Shown here: positions 9,246-18,901 of the stretch, one piece after another | Position numbering within the stretch: the stretch's first letter is position 1 | Layout: each line of letters starts with the position of its first letter | From: Desulfobacter sp. | Lineage (GTDB): Bacteria > Desulfobacterota > Desulfobacteria > Desulfobacterales > Desulfobacteraceae | Assembly: GCA_028768525.1 (NCBI GenBank) | Contig: CP054837.1 | Span: 372,001 to 436,000, forward strand | Reading direction: 5' to 3' | DNA: 64,000 bases | Translations under genes and position numbers: made by a program | Notes under the pieces: generated by a model | Told to the model about the DNA's origin: nothing | Database searches by the model: none | The model's input: only the letters and a program-made list of their open reading frames with translations

Positions 9246-10571
9246 ATGGATAAGACAGCCGGACTGCTCATTGACGATTTCCGATTGGCGAAAAAAAAAC
9301 TTCACCGCCTTTTTATTATCGGCCTTGCCCTCGCCCTTGGGGCGCAGTTTTATGTTGTCGAGCCCTATGTATCCTTAAAACAAAGGGAAGCCGGCCTCAA
9401 CCGCTCCCAAAAAGAGAGCAGAACAGCCATTAAACATTCCCTTGAAAAAGAGACCCGCCTGAGACAGACAAAGAACAAGGTAAACAAAGAACTCACTGCC
9501 ATACGTGAACGGATCAATGAATTCCCCGACCGCCTCCGCCGGGACCTTTCCCGAATCCGGGAGACGCTTGCCGTAAGACAAGCAGGCGGTCCCTCCCCCA
9601 CCCCTCAGCAGCAATCCCTCAGCCAGCCCCTGGACCGGGCACAATCCGGGCCGGCCATCCCCATCCCAGGCCGGATTAAGGAATTTTCCCCTGCGGTGCT
9701 CTGGTACATTGACGACTGGTTCAACCGGCTCATGGAAGACCTGGACCGCTCTGCTGCGGCGCCTTTAAGGCTGCTGGCCGCGGATACCGGAATATCAGGC
9801 GCTGACCGGCTTGCCCCCCTGGCCGGGGAAGCGGTACAGGCGCTGAACAAGCACATACAAAAAATAGATCCTGGCTTCTGGCACAGCTATGGCGGAACAG
9901 GGGGCAAACGGGAGGTGGCGGCAGGGTTCAGGCAGGAACTGAACCGGGTATTTTCCCCCATTGAGACCGAGGTGGACAGGATATTGAATCAAAGCAAAAA
10001 ACACCTGGCCGTCCGGTCCGGGCAGCTTAAAATAATGAACCGGGAACTGGAACAGATCAGAAAAGAGCTGGAAGGATTGTCCCAGCGGATCAGCCCCCTG
10101 GAATCCACTTTCGGCCCCATTCCATTGGAATTAAAAGATCTGATCCGGCTCTTCCCTTTTATCCTGTCGGCACTGGTTTTGACCCTCAGTTTCCGCCTGA
10201 ACCAGGTGCTCCGGCTAAGGGCCATGGCCCGGGAACTTTTTGTCCGGGATGCACCTATGCCGCCGCAGCTGGTGTCATATCATCTTGGCGGATGGCTGCT
10301 GCCGGAGCCCGGGGGCCGCCCCGGGCCCCTCCCCATTACCCTGGCAGGCTTTTTTCTTCTGATGGCCATGTTTCTGCGGTCAGCCGTCCTTGTGGGCTGG
10401 CATCCTGAGCTTTTCGGCAAGGAAATTCTGGATGTATTTTTCTCCCAGGGGGTGTACCGGACCGGCCTTGCAACCGCCCTGCTCCTGATGCTCCTGGCCG
10501 CAGCAAAAGCGCTCGGCGATCTGGCAGCCGAAAGCCGTGCCCAGGCAGCCCCCGGACGGGATCAGGCCTGA
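9246..10571 (+). CDS. Coiled-coil membrane protein, unknown function
   Basis: I do not recognise this 441-residue protein. It has an N-terminal TM (about 21-40), a long charged periplasmic region with coiled-coil character (about 48-100 and 245-285), and three C-terminal hydrophobic segments (about 300-318, 365-385, 408-425). The architecture resembles a membrane-anchored spacer or sensor. The second of two close ATGs (9246) is chosen because GGAG stands 7 bases before it and abuts the first. It is a single-gene unit, convergent with the next gene across a short CCCTG/CAGGG hairpin at 10581-10600. Confidence 0.7.
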   Translation: MDKTAGLLIDDFRLAKKKLHRLFIIGLALALGAQFYVVEPYVSLKQREAGLNRSQKESRTAIKHSLEKETRLRQTKNKVNKELTAIRERINEFPDRLRRDLSRIRETLAVRQAGGPSPTPQQQSLSQPLDRAQSGPAIPIPGRIKEFSPAVLWYIDDWFNRLMEDLDRSAAAPLRLLAADTGISGADRLAPLAGEAVQALNKHIQKIDPGFWHSYGGTGGKREVAAGFRQELNRVFSPIETEVDRILNQSKKHLAVRSGQLKIMNRELEQIRKELEGLSQRISPLESTFGPIPLELKDLIRLFPFILSALVLTLSFRLNQVLRLRAMARELFVRDAPMPPQLVSYHLGGWLLPEPGGRPGPLPITLAGFFLLMAMFLRSAVLVGWHPELFGKEILDVFFSQGVYRTGLATALLLMLLAAAKALGDLAAESRAQAAPGRDQA

Positions 10572-10594
10572 ATTCGTCTACCCTGTAACTTTTT

Positions 10595-11326
10595 TCAGGG
10601 CGCCGCCTTTAGGCCGCCATTGACCGCTGACCTGAATTTTCCGGCAAGGGTTGCCATGCACCAGACAAAATTAGCTGAGACCCCCCAGGCCAGGGGCAGG
10701 GATACGGGCATCCCAAGGCCCTTTAGGGTGGGATTGGTGTAATACCAGACATGGTTGAGCACACAGACAAATTCCCCAAAGGTGCCGGCGGCCCCGACAA
10801 CCACAAACAGCACCAGGTTCACCGGCCTGCGGGCCAGGACCAGGGCCATCATTCCAAAACCGCAAATCACTGCAATCACAATATTCTGCAGCAGATATAC
10901 GGTGACACCGACATATCCCCCGATCACCGCCAAAGCGCCCACCAGCGCTGAAGCCTTTAAGAATCCAGGCATATCCATGGCCCTTTGGGTGAGGTATTCA
11001 CTGATTTCCCACATGTTCACCAATAGTATGGGCCAGACAAAGGGGAGCCAGCCCGGAAGCCCCAACACCGTCGGATTGGCATATATCCACAGCGCATATT
11101 TACAGCAGATGTACTCTCCCCAGGTACCGAAAATAAGGGCAAATAATCCCAGGGCGGACTTAAAACGGCTTTTCCTATGGATAAGACCGGCGATGAAAAT
11201 CATCGCCAGCACCGGTGCCAGCAGCAGATTATTGGTGAAGAACAGGCAGATGAGCACCAGGGTAACCGCCGGCATTGAAAAGGGAATCAGTACCCGGTCG
11301 CAAAATGGGATGGATTGAGAATTCAT
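10595..11326 (-). CDS. Multi-pass membrane protein with internal duplication
   Basis: A 243-residue very hydrophobic protein with about seven or eight membrane segments. The two halves carry the same signature: GTWGEYICC...W-x-Y-x-NPTVLGLP near residue 68-95 and GTFGEFVCV...WYYTNPTLKGLG near 181-209. That is G-T-(W/F)-G-E-(Y/F)-(I/V)-C, then an aromatic pair and NPT-x-x-GL. This points to an inverted or tandem duplicated fold with two equivalent polar sites inside the membrane. The family is not one I can name. It is the last gene of a minus-strand run after yejB and yejE (15 bases from yejE), so it may share their transcript. Confidence 0.72.
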   Translation of the reverse strand: MNSQSIPFCDRVLIPFSMPAVTLVLICLFFTNNLLLAPVLAMIFIAGLIHRKSRFKSALGLFALIFGTWGEYICCKYALWIYANPTVLGLPGWLPFVWPILLVNMWEISEYLTQRAMDMPGFLKASALVGALAVIGGYVGVTVYLLQNIVIAVICGFGMMALVLARRPVNLVLFVVVGAAGTFGEFVCVLNHVWYYTNPTLKGLGMPVSLPLAWGVSANFVWCMATLAGKFRSAVNGGLKAAP

Positions 11327-11341
11327 TTTATTTGGACAGCG

Positions 11342-12388
11342 CTACTCATAAATAGTGTGTTTTTTGGGATCAAAAGCCTCCCGGATCCCCTCGCCTGTGA
11401 AGGTCACGGTCATAAGGGTGATAACAAGGGCGCCGACCACGGAGGCCGAGATCCACCAGGCCTCCATATTCTGCCAGCCCTGGGAGAGCAGCTCCCCCCA
11501 GGACGGGGTCGGGGCGGGCAGGCCGAACCCAAGGTAGTCCAGGGATGTCAAAGAAACGATCCCCCCTGATATGGCAAAGGGGGCATAGGTCACGATGACG
11601 GAAATGGTGTTGGGAATGATATGCCTGAAAATGATCCTGAAATGGGAGGCCCCCAGGGACCTGACCGCCAGGATATACTCTCTCTCCTTTTCCTTGTATG
11701 TCATGGTACGCATCACCCAGGTAATGCCGATCCAGCCGAAAAATGCCATGATGAGGATGAGGATCATGAAACTTGGCACCACAATGGATGAAATAATGAT
11801 AATCACGTACAAAAAGGGGATATTGCTCCAGATCTCGATCACCCGCTGGAAAAACAGATCAAACTTGCCCCCGAAATACCCCATGGAGCAGCCAATGAAA
11901 ATGCCGATGGTATAGTTGAGGATGAGCAGGGTAAATGAAAAAAGGATGGCTGTCCGAAATCCGTAGACCAGCCGGGCCAGGATATCCCTGCCCACATTGT
12001 CCGTGCCCAGGAAATGACGCTGTTCAAATGAGGGCGGAAAAGGCGGATACTCGTTGAGGCGAAGGTCGTTTTCATAGGGGTTGTAGGGCACCGGCGGCAT
12101 AAGCACGAAGCCGTCCGCGCCTTCTTTTTCCATTTTCTGCCTAAGCTCACGGTAATTGGTCTCATAGGCATAGTCCAGGCCGAAGGTATTGCCCGGAATC
12201 ATCTCCCCGTAGGTGGGAAAATACCACTTGCCCTGAAAGGAAACCACCAGGGCCCTGGAGTTGATAAACCCCTCAGCAAAAAAGGAGATAAGAATCATGG
12301 CCGTAATAATGACAAAAGACCAGAATCCCCGGGAAATGGAACGAAAACGCCTGAGCTTCTGGAGGGTGACCGGATTGAAAAATGCCAT
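11342..12388 (-). CDS. yejE: ABC transporter permease YejE
   Basis: A 348-residue permease of the oligopeptide/dipeptide type. It has the long YejE-type N-terminal extension (TM1 about 25-42, then a periplasmic loop with PPVPYNPYENDLR and HFLGTDNVGRDILARL) and the permease EAA-type loop (EYILAVRSLGASHFRIIFRHIIPN). In E. coli YejABEF imports peptide-linked compounds such as microcin C. It sits 28 bases after yejB. Neither the substrate-binding protein (YejA) nor the ATPase (YejF) is in the window, so the transporter is incomplete locally. The ATPase is presumably encoded elsewhere. Confidence 0.9.
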   Translation of the reverse strand: MAFFNPVTLQKLRRFRSISRGFWSFVIITAMILISFFAEGFINSRALVVSFQGKWYFPTYGEMIPGNTFGLDYAYETNYRELRQKMEKEGADGFVLMPPVPYNPYENDLRLNEYPPFPPSFEQRHFLGTDNVGRDILARLVYGFRTAILFSFTLLILNYTIGIFIGCSMGYFGGKFDLFFQRVIEIWSNIPFLYVIIIISSIVVPSFMILILIMAFFGWIGITWVMRTMTYKEKEREYILAVRSLGASHFRIIFRHIIPNTISVIVTYAPFAISGGIVSLTSLDYLGFGLPAPTPSWGELLSQGWQNMEAWWISASVVGALVITLMTVTFTGEGIREAFDPKKHTIYE

Positions 12389-12416
12389 GGTTTGCCCTTC
12401 CCTGTTTAAACCTTCA

Positions 12417-13445
12417 CTATTTAAATCTCACCCTTGGATCCACCAGGGCCACGCAGACATCGGACAAAATGTTGCCGATCATGAAAAGAAGTGATGAAAT
12501 CACAAGGATGCCCATGACCACCGGATAATCCCGATCCACGATGGATTCGTAGCCCAGCAGCCCCATGCCGTTTATATTGAACACCTTTTCAATGAGAAAA
12601 GAGCCCATGAGGATGATGGAAATATTGTTTCCAAAGGAGGTGGCGATGGGAATCAGGCTGTTGCGCATGGCGTGGCGGAAAACCGCTTTTTTAAAAGGCA
12701 GGCCCTTGGCAATGGCGGTTCTCACATAATCGGCAGAGAGATTGTCCATGAGGGTGTTCTTCATGAGCAGAGTCATCACCGTAAATGAACCGATGACGTA
12801 GGAGAGCAGAGGCAGAACCGTATGCCAGCCAATATCCCTGATTTTTTCCCAAAGGGTCATCTGGTCGAAAAAATCAGATACCAGTCCGCCCAGTGGAAAA
12901 ACATCAAACCCGGATCCCAGAAGCACCAGCATCAGCACCCCGGCCACCCACCCGGGGATGGCATACCCCGTGAAAATCATGACCGATGAGATATTGTCAA
13001 ATCCCGAATTGTGGCGGACCGCCTTGGCCATGCCCAGGGGGATGCAGATGCCGTAAATTAGAATAAGGCTGAGAATACCGAAATACAGGGAGATGGGGAT
13101 GCGCTCCCGGATCATCTCCCACACCGGGTCATGGTACCGGGTAGACCGGCCCAGATCCCCTTTCACCACCTTGAACAGCCATATGGCGTAGCTTTCAAGT
13201 ACGGGTTTATCAAACCCGTAGTATTCCTCCAGCTTTTTGATCTGCTCCTGGGAGAGGGGCTGTCCCTGGCCGGCGCCGGCACGGGAACTGCCCCCTTCCT
13301 GTCCCATCTGCAGGGCCCGGGTCTCGGCAATGATCCGCTCGATGGGCCCCCCCGGCACAAACCGGGTAATGGTGAAGACCATGATGGTGATACCGAGGAA
13401 GGTCGGTATCACCAGCAGGAGGCGTCTTATGAAATAGGCGGTCAT
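12417..13445 (-). CDS. yejB: ABC transporter permease YejB
   Basis: A 342-residue integral membrane permease (BPD_transp_1 type). It has an N-terminal TM (FIRRLLLVIPTFLGITIMVFTITRFVPGGP), the typical GSSRAGAGQGQPLSQEQ-type periplasmic loop of YejB, and a cytosolic EAA loop (DYVRTAIAKGLPFKKAVFRHAMRN). It pairs with YejE to form the channel of a peptide importer. Its ATG overlaps the alaS stop by 4 bases (ATGA), implying translational coupling to an essential tRNA synthetase gene. Confidence 0.92.
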   Translation of the reverse strand: MTAYFIRRLLLVIPTFLGITIMVFTITRFVPGGPIERIIAETRALQMGQEGGSSRAGAGQGQPLSQEQIKKLEEYYGFDKPVLESYAIWLFKVVKGDLGRSTRYHDPVWEMIRERIPISLYFGILSLILIYGICIPLGMAKAVRHNSGFDNISSVMIFTGYAIPGWVAGVLMLVLLGSGFDVFPLGGLVSDFFDQMTLWEKIRDIGWHTVLPLLSYVIGSFTVMTLLMKNTLMDNLSADYVRTAIAKGLPFKKAVFRHAMRNSLIPIATSFGNNISIILMGSFLIEKVFNINGMGLLGYESIVDRDYPVVMGILVISSLLFMIGNILSDVCVALVDPRVRFK

Positions 13446-16063
13446 GCCACCGTGTCGAAAACAGAGGCCAGAGCCGCGTCCAGGTGTTCGGGCTGGGTGC
13501 CGCCGGCCTGGGCCATGTCGGGCCGGCCGCCGCCGCCCCCGCCCACGATCTGTGCGGCGGCCTTGACGATGTCGCCGGCCTTATGGGTTTTGGTCAGATC
13601 CTGGGTCACCATGGCGATGAGCAGGGCCTTGCCCCCGGATTCAGCCCCCAGAAGCAGAACGCCTGAGCCCAGTTTGGCTTTAAACTTGTCCGCCAGGTCC
13701 CGAAGCTGTGAGGGATTTTCTATTTCCACCCGCTTGGCCAGCACCTTGACCCCGTTGATCTCTTTGATGTTCTGTTCAATGTCGTCCACGGACTTGGAGG
13801 CCAGTTTGGCCTTGATGGCTTCCAGTTCTTTTTCCAGGGATTTTTTCTCTGAGATCAGGGTTTCCACACGGCCCACGACATTTTCCCTGTTGCCTTTCAG
13901 GAGGCCGGCAAGGGTTTCAATGGCTTTCTGGTCGGCATGGACGGCATCCAGGGCAGCCTGGCCGGTAACGGCCTCGATACGGCGGACGCCCGAAGCAATG
14001 CCCCCCTCGGAGAGAATACGGAAAAGGCCGATATCGCCGGAGGCGCCGGTGTGGGTGCCGCCGCAAAGTTCCTGGGAGAATTCGCCCTGGGAAACCACCC
14101 GGACCACATCCCCGTATTTTTCCTCGAACAGGGCGGTGGCACCGGCTTTAACCGCCTCGTCCATGCCCATTTCCCGGGTGCTGACGGCGTGGTTTTCCCG
14201 GATCCTTGTATTGACCTCATTCTCTATGGCGGACAGTTCCTCCGGGGTGATGGCGCTAAAATGGGTAAAGTCAAACCGGAACCGCTCCGGGGTCACCAGG
14301 GACCCGGACTGCTTGACATGGTCGCCTAGAACACTTCGCAGGGCCGAATGAAGAATATGGGTGGCGGAATGGTTGATGGCCGTAGCCTGGCGCAGGGACG
14401 CATCCACCTTCAGGGTGAATGTGTCCCCTTTTTTGCACTGGCCGGAGGTCACCCGGCCTTTATGGATGAAAAGCCCGGAAGGATCTTTCACCGTATCCGT
14501 AATTTCAATAATGCAATCATCGTTTTCAAATTTGCCTTTGTCGCCCACCTGGCCGCCGGATTCTGCGTAGAATACGGTTTCGGGGGTGACAACTTCGATC
14601 ACATCGCCTGCGGCGGCCGTTTCGGCCTCCTTCTCCTCTTTCACCACGATGAGCAGTTCGGCATCCATTTCAAGGCGGTCATAGCCCTTGAAGGCGGTTT
14701 TAACACCGGCGGAGGTCAGCGGCTTGTAGGCATCCCCCACCCCTGCAAATTTCTTCTTGGACTTGCTCCTTGCCTTCTGCTCTGCCATGGCCGCATCAAA
14801 GCCTGCCATATCCAGATCGATATCCATTTCCTTGACATGGTCCTGGATGATGTCCACCGGGAAACCGAAGGTATCGTAGAGCTTGAAAATGACGGTGCCG
14901 GGAATGGTCTTTCCATTTTTGTTCTGGATATCCTCGATGGTGCCTTCCAGCAGTTTCATGCCGGTGCCCAGGGTTTCCAGGAATTTTTCTTCTTCGTTTT
15001 TCACCACGTTGAGGATGAAGGCCGCAGAATCCTTAAGCTCGGGATAGGCCTCATCCATGATGGAAAATACGGTCTGGACCGTCTCATGGAGAAAGGGTTT
15101 TTTCAGGCCGATGCTGCGGCCGTAGCGGATGGCCCGGCGCATGATGCGGCGCAGCACATATCCCCTGCCCTCGTTGGAGGGAAGCACCCCGTCGCTGATC
15201 AGAAAGGCCGATGCCCTGGAATGGTCGGCAATGACCTTCATGGCCACCTCCACCTCCTTGGACTCGCCCCGTTTCTTCCCGGCCAGTTCCCCCACCTTGT
15301 CCATGATGGGGGTGAACAGGTCGGTGTCAAAGTTGGTGGGCACCCCCTGGAGTACGGAGATGATCCGTTCCAGGCCCATGCCCGTATCGATACTGGGTTT
15401 GGGAAGGGGTGTCATCTTGCCGTCTTCGCTTCTTTCAAACTGCATGAATACCAGGTTCCACAGCTCCAGCCACCGGTCGCAGTCGCAGCCCACGGCGCAG
15501 TTGGGATCGTCGCAGCCGAATTCCTCGCCCCGGTCGATATGGATTTCGGAACAGGGGCCGCAGGGGCCGGTGTCGCCCATGGCCCAGAAGTTGTCTTCCT
15601 CTCCCAGGCGGGAGATGCGTTCTTCGGGTACCCCCATCTTGTCCCGCCAGATTTCATAGGCTTCGTCGTCATCCTTGTAAACGGAGACATGGAGTTTTTC
15701 CGCGTCAAACCCGTAGCCGTTGGTGAGCAGGTCCCAGCCGAATTCAATGGCCTCTTCCTTAAAATAATCGCCAAAGGAGAAATTGCCCAGCATTTCAAAA
15801 AAGGTGTGGTGGCGGGCGGTGTACCCGACGTTTTCCAGGTCGTTGTGCTTGCCCCCTGCCCTGACGCATTTCTGGGCCGTAACCGCCGTGGAATAGTCCC
15901 GTTTTTCGTCACCGGTGAACACCCGTTTGAACTGGACCATACCCGCATTTACAAACAGCAGGGTGGGGTCGTCCTGGGGCACCAGTGAAGAGGACCGGAC
16001 CTGGCGGTGGTTATGTTTCTTGAAATACTCTAAAAAGATTTTCCTGGCTTCATTTCCTGTCAT
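13442..16063 (-). CDS. alaS: Alanyl-tRNA synthetase
   Basis: An 873-residue class II synthetase of full length. It has the N-terminal aminoacylation domain with motif 1 and the typical opening (ARKIFLEYFKKHNH), and VNAGMVQFK. The editing domain has the zinc/metal motif HSATHILHSALR and the downstream CGGTHTGASGDIGLF. The C-terminal Gly-rich C-Ala region ends with GGGGGGRPDMAQAGG. It charges tRNA-Ala and clears Ser-tRNA-Ala. It lies 42 bases after recA in the usual recA-alaS order; no recX is present between them. A four-base overlap links it to yejB. Confidence 0.98.
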   Translation of the reverse strand: MTGNEARKIFLEYFKKHNHRQVRSSSLVPQDDPTLLFVNAGMVQFKRVFTGDEKRDYSTAVTAQKCVRAGGKHNDLENVGYTARHHTFFEMLGNFSFGDYFKEEAIEFGWDLLTNGYGFDAEKLHVSVYKDDDEAYEIWRDKMGVPEERISRLGEEDNFWAMGDTGPCGPCSEIHIDRGEEFGCDDPNCAVGCDCDRWLELWNLVFMQFERSEDGKMTPLPKPSIDTGMGLERIISVLQGVPTNFDTDLFTPIMDKVGELAGKKRGESKEVEVAMKVIADHSRASAFLISDGVLPSNEGRGYVLRRIMRRAIRYGRSIGLKKPFLHETVQTVFSIMDEAYPELKDSAAFILNVVKNEEEKFLETLGTGMKLLEGTIEDIQNKNGKTIPGTVIFKLYDTFGFPVDIIQDHVKEMDIDLDMAGFDAAMAEQKARSKSKKKFAGVGDAYKPLTSAGVKTAFKGYDRLEMDAELLIVVKEEKEAETAAAGDVIEVVTPETVFYAESGGQVGDKGKFENDDCIIEITDTVKDPSGLFIHKGRVTSGQCKKGDTFTLKVDASLRQATAINHSATHILHSALRSVLGDHVKQSGSLVTPERFRFDFTHFSAITPEELSAIENEVNTRIRENHAVSTREMGMDEAVKAGATALFEEKYGDVVRVVSQGEFSQELCGGTHTGASGDIGLFRILSEGGIASGVRRIEAVTGQAALDAVHADQKAIETLAGLLKGNRENVVGRVETLISEKKSLEKELEAIKAKLASKSVDDIEQNIKEINGVKVLAKRVEIENPSQLRDLADKFKAKLGSGVLLLGAESGGKALLIAMVTQDLTKTHKAGDIVKAAAQIVGGGGGGRPDMAQAGGTQPEHLDAALASVFDTVA

Positions 16064-16105
16064 AGTCTATAGGCTCCTGCTCACAGTATTTATACGCCGG
16101 CCGTT

Positions 16106-17149
16106 TTATACGTCCAGCAGTCCGTCTTTTTTGGTTTCTTTGGTTTCAGGCCCGGCAATCCCAAGTTCCTCTCTGACTTTCAGCTCGATGGCGTCAAAAA
16201 TATCGGGATTGTCGATCAAAAAGGCCTTTACATTCTCACGGCCCTGACCGATGCGCTCTCCGTTGTATGAGTACCAGGAACCGCTCTTGTCCACCACATC
16301 CAGTTCTACGCCCATGTCCAGCAGGTCCCCGGTTCTGGAGATGCCTTCCCCGTACATCAGGTCGAACTCCACATTTTTGAAGGGGGGGGCCAGCTTATTT
16401 TTGACCACCTTGACCCGGGTACGGTTGCCGATGACATCCTGGCCTTCCTTGATGGCGGCGGCCTTCCGGATTTCAAGGCGCATGGAGGCGTAGAATTTCA
16501 AAGCGTTGCCGCCGGTGGTGGTTTCGGGGTTGCCGTAGACCACGCCGATCTTCATACGGATCTGGTTGATGAAAATAATGGTGGTGTTGGTCTTGCCGAT
16601 GGTGGCGGTGAGTTTTCTCAAGGCCTGGGACATGAGTCGGGCCTGGAGTCCCATGTGGGAATCCCCCATTTCGCCTTCGATTTCGGACCGGGGCACCAGG
16701 GCGGCCACAGAGTCTACAATCATGATATCGATCCCGCCGCTTCTCACCAGCATGTCGGCGATTTCCAGGGCCTGCTCACCCGTGTCGGGCTGGGAAACCA
16801 GAAGTTCATCGCAGTCCACGCCCAGCCGTTTGGCATAGGAGACATCCAGGGCGTGCTCGGCGTCGATGAAAGCTGCGATGCCGCCGCTTCTCTGGGCCTG
16901 GGCCACGGCATGCAGGGCCAGGGTGGTTTTACCCGAAGATTCCGGCCCGTAGATTTCAATGACCCGCCCCCGGGGATATCCGCCCACGCCCAGGGCCTTA
17001 TCCAGGGCCAGGGAACCGGAACGGATCACGGGCACATCTTCGATCTCTCTGCCGCCCAGCTTCATGATGGAGCCCTTGCCGAACTGACGTTCGATCTGGC
17101 TCATGGCGGTCTGTACCGCTTTTTCCTTATCTTTATTCATATCCACCAT
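16106..17149 (-). CDS. recA: Recombinase RecA
   Basis: A 347-residue recombinase with the P-loop GPESSGKTT (about 69-77), Walker B (MIVDSVAAL), loop L1 (EIEGEMGDSHMGLQARLM) and loop L2 (NQIRMKIGVVYGNPETTTGGNALKFYASMRLE). It has the usual C-terminal domain. It forms the ATP-dependent filament for homologous recombination and SOS induction. AGGAG lies 8 bases before the ATG at 17149. It follows pgpA by 11 bases, so it is probably co-transcribed with pgpA and larC; no LexA box was identified by eye. Confidence 0.98.
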   Translation of the reverse strand: MVDMNKDKEKAVQTAMSQIERQFGKGSIMKLGGREIEDVPVIRSGSLALDKALGVGGYPRGRVIEIYGPESSGKTTLALHAVAQAQRSGGIAAFIDAEHALDVSYAKRLGVDCDELLVSQPDTGEQALEIADMLVRSGGIDIMIVDSVAALVPRSEIEGEMGDSHMGLQARLMSQALRKLTATIGKTNTTIIFINQIRMKIGVVYGNPETTTGGNALKFYASMRLEIRKAAAIKEGQDVIGNRTRVKVVKNKLAPPFKNVEFDLMYGEGISRTGDLLDMGVELDVVDKSGSWYSYNGERIGQGRENVKAFLIDNPDIFDAIELKVREELGIAGPETKETKKDGLLDV

Positions 17150-17160
17150 TTATATATCTC

Positions 17161-17640
17161 CTATAAAGCGCCCGGTCCCATGATTCCGGTCAGGCACACC
17201 AGTTTGAGCAGGAGGGCTGCCAGCACCCCTGCCATGATATCATCCAGCATTACGCCGGCCCCGCCTGAAAAATTTTTCTCAAACCAGCGGACCGGCACAG
17301 GTTTTATAATGTCAAAGCAGCGAAAGGCTGCGAACCCGGCGACCAGGGTAACCGGCGTTGCCGGCACAAGGCTCATGGCAACGCAATACCCCGCCATTTC
17401 ATCAATGACAATGCACCCGGGATCTTTGAGTTTCAAAATCATCTCCGCCCGGTGGGCGAGCCACACCCCGGCCAGGATGAGGGTTGCCATAAAAAACCCC
17501 CATGCGCCGGGATAGCCGTTTAACCCGTCCATGGCCAGAACCAGGGGGATACCCGCCAATGTTCCGAAGGTGCCGGGCGCCACCGGTATCCGTCCCAGGC
17601 CGAAGCCTGTGGCCAGAAATAGAATCAGTTTATCCGGCAT
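17161..17640 (-). CDS. pgpA: Phosphatidylglycerophosphatase A
   Basis: A 159-residue membrane enzyme. It has the family opening GFGLGRIPVAPGTFGTLAGIPL, the conserved DPGCIVIDEMAGYCVAM block, and CFDIIKPVPVRWFEKNFSGGAGVMLDDIMAGV near the C-terminus, with about four membrane segments. It removes phosphate from phosphatidylglycerophosphate to give phosphatidylglycerol. The start at 17640 is chosen because the family begins at this Met; the gene overlaps the end of larC by 11 bases. An upstream in-frame extension to 17700 lies wholly inside larC and is unlikely. Confidence 0.94.
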   Translation of the reverse strand: MPDKLILFLATGFGLGRIPVAPGTFGTLAGIPLVLAMDGLNGYPGAWGFFMATLILAGVWLAHRAEMILKLKDPGCIVIDEMAGYCVAMSLVPATPVTLVAGFAAFRCFDIIKPVPVRWFEKNFSGGAGVMLDDIMAGVLAALLLKLVCLTGIMGPGAL

Positions 17641-18901
17641 CTGCAGTGTCCGCCTTTTTTCCGTCCTGGTTTTGTATAATCGGCGCCCCTTCTCTGTCAA
17701 GGGGATTCAGCGGATTGGCCTGGACCTGAACCCTCTCATAGACCCTGTGCAGGGGGAGGTCATGGTCCAGCGCCTTTTTCCTGCAGTCCTCGTATTCGGG
17801 AAGGATGCGAACATCGCCATTGGGATCAATGATTTTTTTTACCTGAATCCGCCCCAGATCGGTGTCCGCCGCCATGGTTTCCCTGGGCAGAACCATCCGG
17901 TCCCATACCTTGTACCTCAGCCCGATGGCCGTGGTCTGGGTGAGGATGAATGGTGCCATCTCATCCAGGTCGTCCTCCCGGCAGATCACTTCCAGCCGGG
18001 TGGCGGGCCGGTTCTTTTTCATGAAAATCGGGGTGAAACTGACATCCAGGGCCCCCTTCTCCAGAAGCCGGTCCATGACAAACCCAAGGATCTCGGGGTT
18101 CATGTCATCCACATGGGTGTGAATCACCATAACCCGGTCCCTGAGGATATGTTCCCCCGGCATCTGGTCGGTCCTGCCCGCATTTTCCACGGGCCGGCCG
18201 AGAACCATGCGCAGTATATTGGGGGTCGAGGCGCCGGTATCCCGCTTGCCCGCCCCGTAGCCGGTCTTGGTGATTTCCATTTCGGGCATGGACCCGAAGG
18301 CCTCGGCCAGCGTGGCCACGATGGCCGCCCCCGTGGGGGTTACAATTTCTGTTTTTGCATCGGACTGGGTCACGGGCAGTCCCTTGAGAACGGCCAGGGT
18401 GGCGGGAACGGGCACGGGAATGGTGCCGTGGGCACATTCAATGGTGCCTGAACCCAAAGGAATCTTCGAAGCCACCACCCGGGAGACCCCCAGGTAATCC
18501 ATCCCAAGGAAGGTGCCGATGATGTCCACCAGGGAATCAATCCCGCCGATCTCATGGAAATGGACATGGTCGATGTCTTTGCCGTGGATATGGGCCTCGG
18601 CAAGGGCAATCTTTTTGAAGGCGGCCAGGGCATTGGCCTTGACCTTTTCCGGCAGGTCCCCGTTCTCAATCATGGCACGGATATCGGCATAATGGCGGTG
18701 GGCCTTATGATCCGTAACATCCACATGGAGATTTACCGCCCGCAGGTGGCTGGGAAAGACAATCTCACTCCTCAGTTCAAACCCGTCCAGAACCGGTGCA
18801 AGCTTTGCGCTCAGCCAGTCCAGGGGCACCCCGAGATCCACCAGGGCCCCCAGGGCCATGTCTCCGGCAATGCCGGAGACCATATCCAGGTAAAGGATCA
18901 T
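17630..18901 (-). CDS. larC: Nickel-pincer cofactor biosynthesis protein LarC
   Basis: A 423-residue protein with the family start (LYLDMVSGIAGDMALGALVDLG), the HFHEIGGIDSLVDIIG block and the C-terminal nickel-binding-type region. In lactate racemase maturation LarC inserts nickel into the pyridinium thiocarboxylate ligand. In Lactobacillus plantarum larC is made by ribosomal frameshift; here it is one continuous frame. larA, larB and larE are not in the window, so the client enzyme is unknown. Its ATG overlaps the stop of the M20 peptidase gene by 4 bases, and its 3' end overlaps pgpA. Confidence 0.93.
   Translation of the reverse strand: MILYLDMVSGIAGDMALGALVDLGVPLDWLSAKLAPVLDGFELRSEIVFPSHLRAVNLHVDVTDHKAHRHYADIRAMIENGDLPEKVKANALAAFKKIALAEAHIHGKDIDHVHFHEIGGIDSLVDIIGTFLGMDYLGVSRVVASKIPLGSGTIECAHGTIPVPVPATLAVLKGLPVTQSDAKTEIVTPTGAAIVATLAEAFGSMPEMEITKTGYGAGKRDTGASTPNILRMVLGRPVENAGRTDQMPGEHILRDRVMVIHTHVDDMNPEILGFVMDRLLEKGALDVSFTPIFMKKNRPATRLEVICREDDLDEMAPFILTQTTAIGLRYKVWDRMVLPRETMAADTDLGRIQVKKIIDPNGDVRILPEYEDCRKKALDHDLPLHRVYERVQVQANPLNPLDREGAPIIQNQDGKKADTADAG

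Noticed and set aside
14348..15988. 546-codon open frame antisense to alaS
   Set aside because: It lies wholly opposite the well-supported alaS gene; long antisense frames arise from its GC-rich third positions.
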